Assembly: GCA_019925095.2 (NCBI GenBank)
Contig: CM034392.1
Location: forward strand, 751,501-815,500
Direction of reading: 5' to 3'
DNA length: 64,000 nt
Origin: Dendrolimus kikuchii
Lineage: Eukaryota > Arthropoda > Insecta > Lepidoptera > Lasiocampidae
The notes below the pieces were generated by a model. The model was not told the DNA's origin. It did not search any database and was given only the letters and a program-made list of their open reading frames with translations. The position numbers were made by a program, and so were the translations under genes. Shown in pieces: positions 40,818 through 51,139 of this stretch. Within the stretch, counting starts at the first letter, position 1. Each line of letters begins with the position of its first letter.

Positions 40818-41060
40818 GAAAGAATGAGTAAACAGATATACAATGCAAAAGTGGATGGATGCAGAAGTCGTGGAAGGCCTCGACACACCTTCCATGATCA
40901 AATTGATCGTGTACTAGCGGAGGGTGATGTTAGGAGCCTTAAGAACAGACGAGCGTGCATGACAAGAGTTATGAATGTCAAAGAAGCAAGTGAGGTCTGT
41001 AAGAATGGGCCTACATGGCGCTTTGTTGTTCGTGCCTACGCCGCAAGGGAACTGGCGTGA
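40818..41060 (+). mobile_element. LINE-A copy without ATGT tail
   Basis: ATTCCGT at 40811-40817 and 41061-41067. The insert contains an open frame from ERMSKQIYNAKVDGCRSRG to ARELA and ends right at TGA (41058-41060); the AGTT and ATGT tail are absent. Substitutions such as PTWRFVV and AYAARELA show it is older. Confidence 0.75.
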
Positions 41061-41067
41061 ATTCCGT

Positions 41068-41459
41068 TAGTTAGGCCAATATATGACGATAGTGAACACA
41101 TTACTAACTTCTAACAAATATGTACTACAATTCTTTCGATAGTGTATTGTAAGTAAAAGGCGGTGCCAGCCCTAATCGCAATCCGATGACCGCCCACCGC
41201 CCGTGTGAAAGCGCCCTTTGGTCCGTTTCCAACTAATCGCGCAACGACACAATTACAGCGAAACTTGTAAATATGTAGAACGGATGACCAGGAAGCTCCT
41301 ACGTTGTATGCAACGCCTGATACCCTCTACCCGGTAGAGTTTTGGACTATTGCAATTGATTTATATCTGTACCCAGACCCTTTGTAAGTATAAGTTTGTC
41401 TAATATATTTTTACTTTATACTTCCTTACAACTCGACATTGATTCCCGACCGACAATTT
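41068..41459. other. No recognised gene or repeat
   Basis: Moderate GC near 41160-41260 (CGATGACCGCCCACCGCCCG) but no frame, splice pair or family match. Confidence 0.35.
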
Positions 41460-41612
41460 TATTTTTTTATTGCAGGAGTTCAGCAGACAGGCAGACGGCC
41501 CGCTTGATTGAAAGCAGTTAGCATCGCCTATGTACATTTGCAACACCGAAGGTGCTACAAATGCCTGCGTGTCTGCGGAACTCCTGCAATAAAAAAATAA
41601 TTTAAAAAAAAG
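41460..41612. mobile_element. Family B foldback remnant
   Basis: A minus-strand 3' end (41460-41562, T-run then CAGGAGTTCAGCAGACAGGC) meets a plus-strand 3' end (TGTCTGCGGAACTCCTGCAA, TAAAAAAA) at 41562. Both arms are tails, with most of the element deleted between them. Confidence 0.6.
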
Positions 41613-41671
41613 TACTGGACCTAATAGCCGCTATATCTATTAAGTAGAAATTGTGATTATATCAATGCACT

Positions 41672-42140
41672 AGCTGCTTTTTTTTATATAGCTGGAGTAC
41701 AGCAAACAGGCTGACGGCCCACCTGGTGGAAAGCGGTTACCGTCGCCTATGGACGTTTGCAACATCAGAGATGTCGCCAACGCGCTGCCGGCCTCGAAGA
41801 AATTTTATGACACCCTTTTTGAAGAACTCCATATCGTAGCGCTGTGGGAAAACCTCGGCCGGAACTCATTCCAAATCCTCACGGTACGCGAGAGAAACGT
41901 TCCACAGAACCGTTGCGTACATGAGCGAAGCGGCTCAAGGAAGTGGGGGTGAACTCCCAATCGATGGCGAGCGGTGCGATGGTAGAAGGAGGACGAAGGC
42001 ACCATTCTAAACAGTTCTTCGTAACATTCCCCGTTATACAGTCGGTAGAATACGCAGAGAGAAGTAAAGTCTCTCCTAAGGCCAAGCGTATCTAAACCGT
42101 CTGTGAGTATGGGATCATCAACAACGCGAAGGGCTCGACG
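41672..42140 (-). pseudogene. Jockey-like LINE 3' end
   Basis: Minus strand: FYHRTARHRLGVHPHFLEP, then FCGTFLSRTVRIWNEF, then after a shift YDMEFFKKGVIKFLRGRQR, and a 3' region ending GGTGGGCCGTCAGCCTGTTT, GCTGTACTCCAGC and A-run. RTxRxWNxL...FK patterns are typical of Jockey-clade C-termini. Two frameshifts make it inactive. Confidence 0.65.
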
Positions 42141-42268
42141 TTGAATACTGCCCAGGGGATTAAGCTTAAGCTTAGCAGATTAAGCTAAAGCGGAGATGTA
42201 ATTGTAACAATATCAAGTAAAACTTGTCTTGAACGAAACCCTGTAAACATCTAAATTAACACCAGATA

Positions 42269-42588
42269 TATTCTCTTATGGATAAAATTAGAAATGAGGA
42301 TATCCGTAAGAGAACCAAGGTAACCGACATAGCTCGCAAAATTAGCAAGTTGAAGTGGCAGTGGGCCGGTCACATCTGCCGCAGGACCGATGGCCGATGG
42401 AGCAAACGAGTCCTGGAGTGGAGACCGCGTCTCGGTAAACGTAGTGTCGGACGCCCTCCAGCCCGATGGGCCGACGACCTATGCAAGGTCGCCGGCAGGC
42501 GCTGGCTGAGGAAATCGGAGGACAGGGATGAGTGGCGCCGTCTTGGGGAGGCCTACGTCCAGCAGTGGACTGCAAATGGCTGACGACG
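42269..42588 (+). mobile_element. RTE-like LINE 3' end, perfect 11-bp duplication
   Basis: AACACCAGATA at 42258-42268 and 42589-42599. The insert encodes MDKIRNEDIRKRTKVTD, LKWQWAGHICRRTDGRWS, then RSVGRPPARWADDL and LGEAYVQQWTANG before TGA 42581-42583. This is the C-terminal tail common in insect RTE-like endonuclease-reverse transcriptases. Only CGACG separates the stop from the duplication, probably a minimal (GAC)n tail. The 101-codon frame is open. Confidence 0.8.
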
Positions 42589-42894
42589 AACACCAGATAC
42601 ACGCCGAGCTAACTGCGTTATAAGTAACTTCGTTTTGCTCTTGTTTGTGTCGCTGGATAACATTAAAGTTAATTAAGAGTTGAAAAAACAGTGACCGTGT
42701 TACAGCCAATTTGGCTCCACCCGACATGGCCTCAGGCCAATTTGTGGCCAATCTTCTAACTCGGTATCCAGAGCGTTGAGCTAATTTTTTTTTCATAAAA
42801 ACGACGCCATAAATTCCAATAAATCTAGCGGCAGTGGCGCCATCGTGATTATTGAACTGTCAAACCTGACGTATAATATAAAAGTTCCATCTTT

Positions 42895-43150
42895 TCGGCC
42901 TCTGTGGTTGAGCGGGCTAAGCCTTTGCCGGCCTACCTCACTGCAACGCAGAGGCTCCGGGTTCGATTCCTGGTATAGTAAATTTCGGAAACGTATTTTC
43001 TCCGTTATTTACTATGGTCTGGGTGTCTGGGATCGGCCCCAGAGTAGTCAGTTGTATATTATCCATAACACAAGCGTAACTTGCTTAATTTGGGGATATA
43101 CAATATGTGTGTTTGTCTGCCGATTATTATTATTATTATTATTATTACAT
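42895..43150 (+). mobile_element. Metulj-like tRNA SINE, full length
   Basis: CGGCCTCTGTGGTTGAGCGG, CCTCACTGCAACGCAGAGG, CCGGGTTCGATTCCTGG, ATGGTCTGGGTGTCTGG and a (ATT)n tail. Followed within 30 bp by family G. Confidence 0.8.
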
Positions 43151-43179
43151 TATTATCTTAATAGTAATAATAATATTTT

Positions 43180-43814
43180 TTACCCGCAGGGGGGCTTTGT
43201 GGCGAAGCCTTAGGTGAGTAGCGACACCTCCTACCTGACTCCGGGGGCCAAGGCAAGGCTCCCGCCTCCGTGCTTGCCTTAACCAGCCGGCTCGGAGTGG
43301 AGATCGCTAGAGCTAAGACTCAAGCTCCAGGGGTGGAAGTGATAAATGACATCACGTCAGAAGTAGCTACGGTGAACCTGCAGCCCACCTCTCTACACCC
43401 CATAGCCACTCACACCCATGTTGCCTTTGTCTCCTATGGCATTTTTTGGGGCCCATGCAGGGAGTGGCGAGTCACCGTCTGCCCATTTTTCCATGTTCCC
43501 TGAACATTGCGACGGGCAAACGCCATAGTCCCCATAAACCCAGATCCCTAGTACCACTAGCAGTTCACCCTAATAGCCCGGTACTTTTTGTCCTCATTTC
43601 TCACAATAGTCCAACACTGGCCGGGGCTTGTCCTTGGGTGCATTGTTATATGGTGTAGACAGGGATAATCGCCGGTCAGTGTCATGCCTCATTTTCATTA
43701 AATTTGTCAAAGGGCCTCTACGTGTAGGCCTTTCCATGGCCCAACGCAAGCCCTCCAAATGTCCGGGCCATTTTTATGGCTCGTGATGTCGGAAGACATA
43801 CAAATAATAATAAT
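43180..43814 (+). repeat. Family G, first tandem copy
   Basis: TTACCCGCAGGGGGGCTTTG, GCTCCAGGGGTGGAAGTGAT, GCAGCCCACCTCTC, TATGGTGTAGACAGGGATAA, hairpin CGGGCCAT...ATGGCTCG at 43764-43783, and (AAT)n. No coding frame is evident; it looks like a LINE 3' UTR. Confidence 0.7.
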
Positions 43815-44410
43815 TTACCCGTAGGGAGACTTCGTGGCACGGCCTTAAGTGAGTAGCGACAACTCGTACTCGCCTCTATGCTTGCCTTAGCCAGCTGGCA
43901 CAGAGTGGAGATCGCTAGAGCTAAGACTCAAGCTCCAGGGGTGGAAGTGATAAATGGCCAGACGTCGAAAGTAGCTTCGGTGAAGCTGCAGCCCACCTCT
44001 CGACACCCCTTAGCCACTCATACCCATGTTGCCCCTCGCCTATTTGTACGGCATTTCTTGGGGCTCATGTAATGACGAGTCACAGTCTGCTCATTTAAGC
44101 CATGTTCCCCGAACACTGCGACAGGCAGACTCCATGGACCCCATAAACCCAGACCCCTAGTTCCACTAGCAGTTCATCCCAATACCCTGGTACAGTTTGT
44201 TCTCGTTTCCTATAATAGTCCTACATTGAATGGCGCTTGTCTTTGGGTGCATTTCTATATGGTGTAGAGAGGGATAATCGCCGATCCGTGTCACACCACA
44301 TTTAGATTAAATTTATGAAGAGGCCTCTACGTGTTGGCCTCACGCAAATTCTCCAAAAGTCCGGGCCATTTGTATGGCCCATGGTCTTCAAGTACATGAC
44401 CGGTCGTATG
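43815..44410 (+). repeat. Family G, second tandem copy
   Basis: TTACCCGTAGGGAGACTTCG through GCTCCAGGGGTGGAAGTGAT to hairpin GGGCCAT...ATGGCCC at 44363-44380. It begins directly after the (AAT)n of the first copy, at a spacing of 635 bp. Tail lost. Confidence 0.7.
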
Positions 44411-44433
44411 ATAGATTTATATACATATATATA

Positions 44434-44848
44434 TAGAGTAAACGCGGTCGAGATGCGAGCACTGCGCAAAATCTGCGGAGTGACGCTCGCGGACCACGTT
44501 CGTAATACCGAAGTAAGAAAGAGAGTTGGTCTGAAAGAGAGTGTCGGGGTGAAGGTAAGGAAAGGAATGCTCCGGTGGTTCGGGTATGTGGAAAGAATGC
44601 CTAAACAGATATACAATGCAAAAGTGGATGGATGCAGAAGTCGTGGAAGGCTACGGCACACCTTCCATGATCAAATTGATCGTGTACTAGCAGAAGGTGA
44701 TGTCAGGAGCCTTAAGAACAGACGAGCTTGCATGACAAGAGTTATGAATGTCAAAGAAGCAAGTGAGGTGTGTAAGAATAAGCCTAAATGGCACTCTGTT
44801 GTTCGTGCCTACCCCGCAAGGGAACTGGCGTGAAGTTATGTATGTATA
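44434..44848 (+). mobile_element. LINE-A 3' end with internal deletion
   Basis: Coding from RVNAVEMRALRKICGVTLAD to PARELA; 18 bp lost between VERM and PKQIYNAK. TGA then AGTT and two ATGT units. Flanks are AT repeats, so any duplication is unreadable. Confidence 0.75.
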
Positions 44849-45190
44849 TTATAATTTACAAATTACATAGTCTTAAGTTAAACTCATTATCATATTCGGG
44901 TCGTTTTAGTATTACGCCAAAAAGAAGGTTAGCACTGAAAATCAGCGTTGTGTCGGATATTACGCCGGCAAAGCAATAAGCTGAGTGCAAACCTTGTTTG
45001 CGGAAAATGCGGCGTACAAATTCTCAAAATATGTTTTTATTTTTAGGATGCATGTTAGCAATGTAAGTATGTCGCTATTTCTTCACATAAATTTATTCTT
45101 TCTTTCTTCGTATCTGACCTTTTAGTTTCAGTGGCATTAGTTTGTCGCATGTCACACCGCTTATCCACTAACATCCATGTTTTCCCCTCT

Positions 45191-45502
45191 CTTTTTTTAT
45201 TGCAGAAGATCAGCAGACAGGCAAACGGCCCACTTGATGGAAAGCGGTTACCATCGCCTATGGACATTTGCAACACCAAAGGTGCTACAAATGCGCTGCT
45301 GCTCTCTTACGGGAGTCTGGAACCTGGTCACTAATGCCGGAACACAACTCAAGGTTGTTATGGCAACATACTTTAGACCAGGGGTGGTAGCCATCTAGTC
45401 GGGCAAATGCCCTACCACCTGGCTGTGGGTTGTTTAGTCGCCTCTTACGACAGACCGCCGAGCCGCAGGAAATTGTATTCTTTCTCCGTTCCTGCACGGA
45501 TA
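45191..45502 (-). mobile_element. Family B retroposon, full length
   Basis: T-run, GCAGAAGATCAGCAGACAGG, full body, and TTTCTCCGTTCCTGCACGGA end. Confidence 0.75.
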
Positions 45503-45529
45503 TTCCCCTCGCCGATATTGTACGGTATT

Positions 45530-46075
45530 TTGTTTTAGCGCCCATTCAGGGAGTGGCGAGTCGTCATCTGCGCTTTTTATCGATGTTCCCCGAATATTGC
45601 GACGGGCAGACGCCATAGTCCATATTGTTCCATTAGCAATTTACCCCAATAGCTCAGTACCTTTTGTTCTCATTTCCTACACTGACCGGGGCTTGTCCTT
45701 GGATGCATTTCTATATGGACAGGGATAACCGCCGGTTAGTGTCACGCCACATTTACATCAAACTTGTCGAAGGGGCTCTACGTGTTTTTTTTATAGCTGG
45801 AGTACAGCAGACAGGCAGACGGCCCACCTGATGGAAAGCGAGATGTTTGTAACGCGCTGCCGGCCGCGAAGAAATTTTATTACACCCTTTTTGGAAAATC
45901 CCATTTTAGCATAGCACTGTGGGAAAACCACGGCTGGGAGGCTCATTCCAAATCCACACGATGCTTAAGAGAAACGTTCTGGAGAACCGCTGCTGCCTTC
46001 TCAAGACCCCTTGCAAGCCTTCCAAAAGTCCGGGCCATCTTTATGGCCCGTGGTCTTTAACGACACACAAGATTA
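45530..46075 (+). repeat. Family G copy interrupted by a Jockey-like tail
   Basis: AGCGCCCATTCAGGGAGTGG, CTGACCGGGGCTTGTCCTTG and AGGGGCTCTACGTG precede 45784; GCAAGCCTTCCAAAAGTCC, hairpin CGGGCCAT-4 nt-ATGGCCCG (46031-46050) and GACACACAAG follow 46003. Confidence 0.6.
45784..46003 (-). mobile_element. Jockey-like LINE tail inside family G
   Basis: TTTTTTTATAGCTGGAGTAC, GGCAGACGGCCCACCTGATG, CGCGCTGCCGGCCGCGAAGA and GAAAACCACGGCTGGGAGG match 41690-41870 (minus-strand LINE). Confidence 0.55.
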
Positions 46076-46149
46076 TAAATTACGAATCTGTACCTTGTTT
46101 TTTCTTCTTTTCTTAATCAATTGCAAAAATATGTGTGAATTATTGTGTG

Positions 46150-46557
46150 TACACCTGGTTTATTACCTTTCCCGCATTTAGACTTCTTTTATTTACTTTG
46201 TGTTTAAAATTTGCAATTAGACAATAGCCTATTGTTATTGTACTTGCTTATGACCGCAGGTGTACGGTTTCTCGGAAACTTTAGTCCACGCGGTCTATTG
46301 TTGTGTTGTACAGTTTAGTATAAAACGATGCCTGGACGGGGGGAATGGGGGGGGGCAGTCAAGCGATGATTACGATACTAGCAAGACGTGTGTACATTCG
46401 ATAAGCTATATAGTAACGGACTTTGCGCGTGTTATTGAATCGTGCAGTTTGCACTGGTCGCGTCCAGTTGTACCTCTGTTATACGTGTTTGTATAGTTCT
46501 AATAAATTCTATAGTAATTCTAACGGCATTTTAATTCGAGTCCTGTAGCTCGTAACA
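46150..46557 (+). repeat. Solo LTR, 5'-truncated
   Basis: ACCTTTCCCGCATTTAGAC, TATA-type AGTATAAAACGATG near 46318, GCGCGTGTTATTGAATCG, poly(A) signal AATAAA at 46501, and an end CTCGTAACA (46549-46557). Confidence 0.55.
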
Positions 46558-46941
46558 ATACAATAGGCGGTCTTATCCTTATATATATATACCTTTGGAT
46601 GGACAAGAAGTTTGATAAGAACAGATGTATGTGTTTATGTGTGTTTTGTAACAAAATGAAACTGTAAGGAAAATCAATGTACAAATAGTATAATATAAAA
46701 TTCAAAGGAACTAGCCTCGAATTTCTGCCCGAATGAACATTTACGAAAGGCCTGTTAAAGTGGGCTAAAAATATTAATAATGTTATTATAATGAAGATGT
46801 TTACATAAGTGTGACGTACAGACAGCAAACAACTTGTTGTTGGCTTATGTCTCATTTTTATATAACGACTATCGATTACAGGTCAACGTGCATTATAAAT
46901 GTCTAAGAGAAGAGAATTGTTTTTTTTATAATTTTTTCTAA
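46558..46941. other. AT-rich, nothing recognised
   Basis: No repeat or exon seen. Confidence 0.35.
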
Positions 46942-47699
46942 GCATACATACATAACTTCACGCCAGTTCCCTTGCGGGGTAGGCACGAACAACAGAGTGC
47001 CATTTAGGCTTATTCTTACACACCTCACTTGCCTCTTTGACATTCATAACTCTTGTCATGCAAGCTCGTCTGTTCTTAAGGCTCCTGACATCACCTTCTG
47101 CTAGTACACGATTAATTTGATCATGGAAGGTGTGTCGTGGCCTTCCACGACTTCTGCATCCATTCACTTTTGCATTGTATATCTGTTTAGTCATTCTTTC
47201 ATCATGCATTCTTTCCACATGCCCGAACCACCGGAGCATTCCTTTACTTACCTTCACCCCGACACTCTCCTTCAGACCAACTCTCTTTCTTACTTCGGTA
47301 TTACGAACGCGGTCCGCGAGCGTCACTCCGCAGATTTTGCGCAGTGCTCGCATCTCGACCGCGTTTACTCTACTTTCATGCTCTCTCTTCCATACCCAAC
47401 TCTCGCATCCATACGTGAGCGTAGGTACCAGCACCGCGTTGTGTATGGCGAGCTGGGCCTTCTGGCTGAGGTTCTTAGCGCCTAGAAGTTTACCTAACGC
47501 TCCATTCACACTATTCCTCAAATTCACTCTTCTTTCTATGTCAGCGGTGTACCTTCCATCCCTGCTAAAAGCACATCCAAGATATACAAACTCATTCACT
47601 TGCTCTAGCATAACATCATCGACCTTTATCCTTGCATTCGTTCTGGTTTCTTTTCTTTCAAACACCATAACCTTTGTTTTCTTCGCATTCAAATGTAAG
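46942..47699 (-). mobile_element. LINE-A, longest open copy (244 codons)
   Basis: The minus-strand frame is uninterrupted from NAKKTKVMVFERKETRTNA through YLGCAFSRDGRYTADIERR, LVPTLTYGCESWVWKREHES and MLRWFGHVERM to PARELA and TGA (46960-46958). It covers the end of the palm, thumb and C-terminal domain; the catalytic YADD-type motif lies upstream and is missing. Tail: two or three ACAT units. TAAGCA at both junctions is a possible short duplication. Confidence 0.8.
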
Positions 47700-47799
47700 C
47701 AATCAAGAATTTCGTAATAATTCTAACAAAACTCCCATAAATTATGTAAATTATAATAGAATGCGTTTATGAATTGATTATACTGGATTTTTTTAATTA

Positions 47800-47930
47800 A
47801 AATTCTATAATAAAACTACGTTTTAACGGTTTTAAGCGCGGTAATTTTATTTGATTTTGGTTTTTCCGACGTTATACAAGTATACAAGTCGCGAAAACTT
47901 AAGAAAATATTAAAATTCTATTTTCGTGTT
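47800..47930 (+). repeat. Old repeat shared with 12790-13300
   Basis: ATAATAAAACTACGTTTTAA, CGGTTTTAAGCGCGGTAATT, TTTGATTTTGGTTTTTCCGA and CGAAAACTTAAGAAAATATT occur in the same order at 12795-12860 and 13270-13290, where LINE-A has inserted. Confidence 0.55.
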
Positions 47931-47959
47931 ATAATTATGATTTTGCGATGTTCAGTGCT

Positions 47960-48085
47960 TGCATAGACGTCACCGCCGCCACGCTACCACTACGCTGCCG
48001 CAGCTCAGCCACCGCGCTATTTCTCTAAATTTTTATGCATATGCAAGCAAAAGTATCGTAGCAGCGCGGTGACGCCGCTTACAAC
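47960..48085. repeat. GC-rich imperfect inverted repeat
   Basis: GACGTCACCGCCGCCACGCTAC is opposed by the reverse complement of GTAGCAGCGCGGTGACGCCGC (arms quoted in pieces of 20 or fewer: GACGTCACCGCCGCC / GCGGTGACGCCGC). AT-rich spacer. Could be an old MITE. Confidence 0.35.
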
Positions 48086-48324
48086 ACGTTTGAATCTAAA
48101 ATACATTCAATTAGATACAAAAATAATCGACAAAAAGCTATGATATAGTTCCCGGCACGGATCTTGAGCAGCGTAGACAATGTGATGTAATTATCGACAT
48201 ATCGATAAACAGTACCGCGCACTTCGAAAAAGATTCGAAATTTCACTGTACGTAGCCTAAGATCACCGCTCAAGACTTATGCCGAAGATTATAAAACTTA
48301 TTTAACTTAAGAAATAAAAATTTA

Positions 48325-48490
48325 CTAGTGCTCGCCCGTAGTCGAAATTCGACCATAATAATTAATGTCAAAGACTATACTTCTATAATCACAGATTTCG
48401 CCAAGGCCACACTGTTAATTTGACTTGAACAATAAACAAAAGAGTATATATGCGTGTGAGTGTCAAATACATGGTAGTGTGTGTAATTTT
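48325..48490 (-). mobile_element. Helitron-like family H4
   Basis: CTAG 48325-48328, TGCTCGCCCGTA, perfect palindrome GTCGAAATTCGAC at 48341-48353, then CATAATAATTAATGTCAAAG. The other end is not defined. Confidence 0.5.
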
Positions 48491-48568
48491 TTTTTATTGA
48501 TTTAATGTATTTTTATGTATATTTTTTTTTAAATATTAGCATTCGTCGCTTCTTCTCTATATAAACTT

Positions 48569-49015
48569 CTAGTGGCCCCGGCAGACGTTGTCCTGCTTTG
48601 AAAAAATAAAAATCTAGGACCCGATCCCAGCGCCACCTACCGGTTCCAATAGCAGATTAAAACCATCCGAGGACCCACTCAAACACACAAAAACAAAATC
48701 ACCAAAATCGGTCCAGGTGATTAGGAGGATTCTAGAACCCGATCTCAGCGCCATCTACTGGTTCCAATTGCGAATCTAAACCATCCGGGAACCCACTCAA
48801 ACACAAAAACAAAATCACCAAAATCGGTCCAGTTGATTCAGGAACCCAATATCAAAAAAAAAAAATCAGTACCACCTACCAGTTCCAACGAGATAAAAGT
48901 ATCCTATGTCCGTCTCCTGGTTCTAAGCTACCTCCCCACCAATTTTCAACCAAATCGGTAAAGCCGTTGTTGAGTTATGAATAGTGTAACTAACACGACT
49001 TTCTTTTATATATAA
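48569..49015 (-). mobile_element. Helitron-like H3
   Basis: CTAG 48569-48572, TGGCCCCGGCAGACGTTGTC, then two internal units starting CCCGATCYCAGCGCCAYCTA about 118 bp apart, and a 5' end AACTAACACGACTTTCTTTT. Confidence 0.65.
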
Positions 49016-49140
49016 TATATTTTTTAGTCTCAAAACCAACTAAAAACTAACAATCGCGAAGATCGGAGAAATGCATTAAATTACACTGTCATCTAGATGA
49101 CAAGTCAAGATATCAGGACAAAGTTATACGCTTGTTGTAT

Positions 49141-49637
49141 TGTTACAAGTTGCGAGACTCGAATTAAAATACCGTTGGGATTATTATAGAGTTTATTAGA
49201 CCTATACAAACACGTATAACACAGGTACAAATATAACCGGACACAACAAATCCAAAGGTAATGCAGAAGGTCGTAATTCAATAAAACGTGCAAAGTCCGT
49301 CACTATGAGGTTCCCGATTGTACACACGTCACGCCTTGATCGTAGTTGTCGCTGAACTGCCCTCTCCCTCCATCAGGCCTTTGTTTTATACCTCACAGAT
49401 ACAAATGTGCCTGTATCGTAGTCGACTTAATCCGCAACACCTGACTAATGATTCGACCATAAAAAAGGTACAATAAAAAACAATGAGCCGTTCTCTAGAA
49501 ACGTATGCCAATCAATAAGTAAACAAAAGAAGACGATCATAAAAGAATTACAATCAGTTCAAATGCCGACGGGTAATAGATGTGCTTCTACAGATCTGTA
49601 CGCGGAATGTGTCTTTGTTGGCGCCTAGGTTGTAACA
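49141..49637 (-). repeat. Complete solo LTR with GTAT target duplication
   Basis: Minus strand starts TGTTACAACCTAGGCGCCAA and ends CGAGTCTCGCAACTTGTAACA in pieces (GCAACTTGTAACA). GTAT lies at 49137-49140 and 49638-49641. The 497-bp unit has 6-bp inverted ends TGTTAC/GTAACA and an AATAAA-like signal near the 3' end. A 4-bp duplication fits a Gypsy-type element. No internal gag or pol was found in the window. Confidence 0.7.
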
Positions 49638-49641
49638 GTAT

Positions 49642-49927
49642 TATCATCGGTCAAAATGTCGTTAAAAGACTCCATAACATACATTCAGAATAAAACCCTT
49701 AATATAAAAACTAAGAATAAGGAAATAATTCAATAATATTTGAAAACGCCCACTATGCCTGGCTGCGTCGTTATGCGCAAACAAAATACCGTCATTCAGT
49801 GCAAACATTCCAAAAGATATTTTAATATACCTTTGAAAGATAAATATTTGATAGTATAAGCTTATACCAATATAACGATGTGTTAACAAATATCGCACTT
49901 CATATAATATTTGGCGTTATTTGACCA
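49642..49927. other. No recognised gene
   Basis: AT-rich, no family match. Confidence 0.35.
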
Positions 49928-50081
49928 TTACATACATAACTTCACGCCAGTTCCCTTGCGGGGTAGGCACGACGACAGAGCGCCATTTAGGCTTATTCTT
50001 ACACACCTCACTTGCTTCTTTGACATTCATAACTCTTGTCATGCACGCTCGTTTGTTCTTAAGCCTCCTGACATCACCTTT
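49928..50081 (-). mobile_element. LINE-A 3' end, short tail
   Basis: Two ACAT units, then the last 45 codons on the minus strand with a 2-bp loss near 49971 (frame shift in VVRAYPARELA). Confidence 0.7.
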
Positions 50082-50548
50082 TGAAGTAAATGTTATTATA
50101 ATATTATTTAGATTAAACATTTATGGTCAGCTATTATTTCAATAAATATTTAATACCCAAACATATACGTATTTTCTTTCTAATTGCGTCATATTTGCCG
50201 TATTTTTATAGACCTCTATAAGTGAGACAGACCCCTTCTGTAACTCTGTAAGCTAGAAATTCGGGTTAGTGAGAAACCTCTATAAGAGAAAAAGAGATCG
50301 CGGTCCCTTGAGCTCTCAGTTATCCAGGTTTGACTGTACATGGTTTTTGTCAGCGAGGGTGAGAAAAAAGTTCAAATTGATAGGGCGAGCAAGCTCTTTT
50401 TGTAAAACGTCACACAGGGGGTTGTCCTAAATGACCTGAAATGCACTAATACTAAATAAAACACTTATTAACTTGCTGTACTGGTTAATTTTACTGAATT
50501 GACTTTCAAGCATGTGTCCGCTATAGCAAAAAGTAATAGAAAACGGTT

Positions 50549-50692
50549 GACATGCCTCCAACGTAGCGTATCGGTATTGATACAGCTAGTAACGGCTATC
50601 AGTTATCTAATATCTAGGTACAAACAACTGACAATAACACGCATAATCATAATAGCTGGTTAGATTCAATGATTCAGTTTTCGCTACGTTGG
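50549..50692. repeat. Inverted repeat pair CCAACGTAGCG
   Basis: CCAACGTAGCG at about 50549-50559 and CGCTACGTTGG at about 50682-50692, 11 of 11 bases, enclosing about 120 bp. Possibly a small MITE; no target duplication seen. Confidence 0.5.
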
Positions 50693-50953
50693 TAACCGAT
50701 CGAACGATAATAATCAAAATAATTATGCTTTCTCTGTCTTTCTAAATGATTGCTAACTTGCAAAACAGAGAAGACGCGAGTATTGGCTAGCAACTTAATC
50801 AACATTATCCAGCAACGCACAGACTAAGGAGAGATTAGCAACATTTCACGAATATTGTTATATGAACCAAAGACAACCTTATTTACATTATCGACTACAA
50901 GCGAAAACGATGCGCGTATTAGTCTTAGTTGAAAACCTGCTTTGATACCGATA

Positions 50954-51016
50954 TTCGGCAACGGGTATCAATACCGGTTATCGAAACCAAATATCGGTTA
51001 GATACCTGTTGCCGAA
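50954..51016. repeat. Strong hairpin (16-bp arms)
   Basis: TTCGGCAACGGGTATC (50954-50969) pairs with GATACCTGTTGCCGAA (51001-51016) with one mismatch and a 31-base loop. Confidence 0.75.
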
Positions 51017-51139
51017 AGTTCCTGTTAACACTCATGTCTATTGACTTATAGTAAAATACAAAAGAGGCTGACAATATATATATAATAAACAATAGTGCGT
51101 TAAATTAAGCATCTTGCTAAAAAGGGGATACTACACTAT
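51017..51139. other. AT-rich, nothing recognised
   Basis: No motif seen. Confidence 0.35.

Noticed and set aside
43130..43148. Short regular repeats considered as CRISPR-like
   Set aside because: They are SINE (ATT)n tails and microsatellites; no repeat-spacer structure exists.
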